From: Pseudomonadota bacterium
GTDB lineage: Bacteria; Pseudomonadota; Alphaproteobacteria; Reyranellales; Reyranellaceae
Assembly: GCA_023436825.1 (NCBI GenBank)
Contig: JAEZHS010000131.1
Coordinates: 1 to 27,304, forward strand
Length of the DNA: 27,304 bases
Reading direction: 5' to 3'
Below are positions 25,835-27,304 of this stretch, in pieces. Within the stretch, counting starts at the first letter, position 1. Every line of letters starts with the position of its first letter. Both the position numbers and the translations under genes were made by a program. The notes beneath the pieces are model-generated. The model saw nothing but the letters and a program-made list of their open reading frames with translations, did no database searches and was not told where the DNA came from.

Positions 25835-25906
25835 TTACCGACGGTGTCGGTGACGCACTTGCAGGAGGGCGCTGCAAGGAACGAGAGCGATGAGTGCGGC
25901 TTTCAT
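25835..25906 (-). CDS. Tiny ORF, possible entericidin-like remnant, 23 aa
   Basis: ATG 25906 has GGAGG 8 bases upstream, an excellent ribosome site. The product starts MKAALIALVPCSALL, a lipoprotein-leader-like sequence, but then runs into basic residues and a stop. A one-base shift would give a Cys-rich CKCVTDTVGN end. It may be a frameshifted small lipoprotein of the entericidin kind. Confidence 0.3.
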   Translation of the reverse strand: MKAALIALVPCSALLQVRHRHRR

Positions 25907-26007
25907 CTGGCATTCCTCCGTTGCTGGGTAGCTGTTCGCTACGTAGGACCGGCAGGACGTGCTGATGGACAGACCTTACATCAACGGCTCTCGAGTTGAA
26001 ACACCCG

Positions 26008-26029
26008 CAGGAGCGCGCCCGCGCTCCTG
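26008..26029 (-). terminator. Terminator hairpin after the cupin gene
   Basis: CAGGAGCGCG (26008-26017) and CGCGCTCCTG (26020-26029) form an 8 to 10-bp GC-rich stem 8 bases after the cupin stop. On the minus strand it is followed by GGGTGTTTC, a modest T-rich stretch, consistent with an intrinsic terminator. Confidence 0.6.
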
Positions 26030-26036
26030 GCAATGA

Positions 26037-26423
26037 CTATTTCAGCGCCGCACCCGCCGGCGGGTCGCCCTCGATGTACTTGGTCGCCAGGTGCGCGCCC
26101 TGCCGCGGCAGGAAGGCGATGAAGCGCGCGCCCTCGGGACTGACCACGGTGAAGGCATGCGGCGTGCGGGCGGGGATGGAGATCGTCTGGTCCTTGCCGA
26201 CCATGAAACGCTCGTCGCCGATTCGCAGATCGAGCGTTCCATCCAGGACGACGATGACCTCGTCGACTTCCTCGTGGAAGTGCAGCGGTGCGCCTGCGCC
26301 CTGCTCCAGGACGCCGAGACTGGAACTCACGGAAACGCCCTGCGCCTCGCCGGCGAGGACGTAATTCCGATAGCCGGGACGCCACGGGATCTCCCTGGCC
26401 TCGGCATTCTTCACCACCGGCAT
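26037..26423 (-). CDS. Cupin-domain protein
   Basis: This 128-aa single-domain cupin has metal ligands H48-x-H50, E55 and H89 (HFHEEVDE; ARTPHAF), plus the conserved G62. ATG 26423 was chosen because AGGAGG lies 5 bases upstream. It is cytosolic. It is a small metal-dependent sensor or enzyme; the substrate is unknown. It is divergent from the alpha/beta hydrolase gene with 59 bp between the start codons, so the two could share a control region. Confidence 0.9.
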   Translation of the reverse strand: MPVVKNAEAREIPWRPGYRNYVLAGEAQGVSVSSSLGVLEQGAGAPLHFHEEVDEVIVVLDGTLDLRIGDERFMVGKDQTISIPARTPHAFTVVSPEGARFIAFLPRQGAHLATKYIEGDPPAGAALK

Positions 26424-26482
26424 GTCGACCTCCTGTGATGCGGAAATCATCGTCAGTATAGTCGGCAAACAAGGAGACGCCC

Positions 26483-27304
26483 ATGACATCGCGAGTCGAT
26501 CCCGACCTGGAAAAGATCCTGCCGCTGCTGCCGCTGCGGGACGCGGCGACGCTGACCCCTGAGCGGGCGCGCGGCGAACTGGTGGCGCTGGCCGAATCGC
26601 GCAAGGACGGGCCGCTGCCCGAGCTGGCGACGGCCAAGGACATCACCGTCGACGGCGCCGCCGGCCCGATCGCGGCGCGGCTCTTCGCGACCGGCAGGAC
26701 GCCGGCGCCGACGATCGTCTACTTCCACGGCGGCGGCTGGGTGGCCGGCGACCTCTTCACGCACGAGCGCCAGGCCAGGACCTTGGCGCTCGAAGCGGAG
26801 GCCGTGGTCGTGAGTGTCGACTACCGCCGGCCGCCCGAGACGCCGTTTCCGGGCGCCTTCGAGGATTGCCTGGCCGCGACCCGATGGGCGGCGGCGAATA
26901 TCGGCAAGCTCGGCGGCGCCCCGGCGCGGCTCGCGGTGGCCGGCGACAGCGCCGGCGGCAACCTCGCCGCCGCCGTCGCCCAAGCCAGCCGGAAGGGCGA
27001 ACCGCGGCTCGCCGCGCAGCTCCTGATCTATCCGGCTGTCGATCTTGCCGGCAACTACGGCTCGGCGGCGGAGAACGCGAAGTTCCCATCGCGCCAAGAC
27101 AACGCCGAGGGCTACTTCCTGACCGGCGACGCCATGCGCTGGTTCGCCGGCCAGTACCTGCCGCGGCTGAAGGACGGCGAGGATCCGCGCGCCTCGCCGC
27201 TGCGCAGCGCCGATCTCGCGGGATCGCCGCGCGCCGTCATCACCACGGCGGAGTTCGACCCGCTGCGCGACGAGGGCGAGGCCTATGCCGACGCCCTGAA
27301 GAAG
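26483..27304 (+). CDS. Alpha/beta hydrolase, HSL-type (partial, runs off right edge)
   Basis: ATG 26483 is preceded by AAGGAG 6 bases upstream. The 274 visible codons stay open to the last base of the window. The protein has the HSL-family oxyanion motif HGGGW (82-86), nucleophile S156 in GDSAGG, and acid D259 in EFDPLRDEG. The catalytic His should lie in the missing last 40 or so residues. It is a cytosolic esterase or lipase of short acyl esters by family. It is divergent from the cupin gene. Confidence 0.93.
   Translation, partial: MTSRVDPDLEKILPLLPLRDAATLTPERARGELVALAESRKDGPLPELATAKDITVDGAAGPIAARLFATGRTPAPTIVYFHGGGWVAGDLFTHERQARTLALEAEAVVVSVDYRRPPETPFPGAFEDCLAATRWAAANIGKLGGAPARLAVAGDSAGGNLAAAVAQASRKGEPRLAAQLLIYPAVDLAGNYGSAAENAKFPSRQDNAEGYFLTGDAMRWFAGQYLPRLKDGEDPRASPLRSADLAGSPRAVITTAEFDPLRDEGEAYADALKK

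Overview
This is a high-GC window whose gene content and codon use fit a soil or rhizosphere-type alphaproteobacterium (Reyranella- or Bradyrhizobium-like). That placement is an inference from protein style; there is no rRNA or marker gene here. I see no tRNA, rRNA, CRISPR array or insertion sequence.

Layout. Positions 1-1187 hold the Lys/Ala/Pro-rich tail of an upstream gene and a BRCT-like/MerR-like/TPR protein. Positions 1228-4398 (minus strand) form a two-gene unit: an orphan form II CoxL-type molybdenum hydroxylase large subunit followed by a class II aldolase. Positions 4769-8293 encode the first of three zinc-ribbon / class III cyclase / STAND-type ATPase / helical-repeat proteins; its ATPase domain carries an internal tandem duplication. 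Positions 8381-10644 hold an exported DUF1254/DUF1214 protein, a small coiled-coil secreted protein and an unknown protein. Positions 10.9-13.7 kb hold a GAF histidine kinase (HWE/HisKA_2 type) and a 60-aa helical protein, flanked by two decayed copies of a cation-diffusion-facilitator gene. Positions 13721-15820 encode a P-loop ATPase whose C-terminus looks like a degenerate nucleotide cyclase domain. An SMP-30/gluconolactonase-family enzyme follows (15986-16897), then two more cyclase/ATPase/TPR proteins in tandem (17066-23702, minus strand). Positions 23.7-24.6 kb are a graveyard: a gutted Bug/TctC-type binding-protein gene and a methyltransferase C-terminal remnant. The right end holds a YidB-like/Kbp pair, a cupin, and the start of an HSL-type alpha/beta hydrolase that runs off the window.

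Theme. Four proteins combine a P-loop ATPase with a cyclase-homology domain. Three follow the usual order (cyclase, ATPase, repeats) and one has the order reversed with a degenerate cyclase domain. Active-site residues differ between them, so they may not all make cyclic nucleotides. No recognisable effector or sensor gene links them into a proven pathway; the clustering is the main reason to look further. The metabolic genes (CoxL-like, aldolase, SMP-30, cupin, hydrolase) look like ordinary catabolic accessory content.
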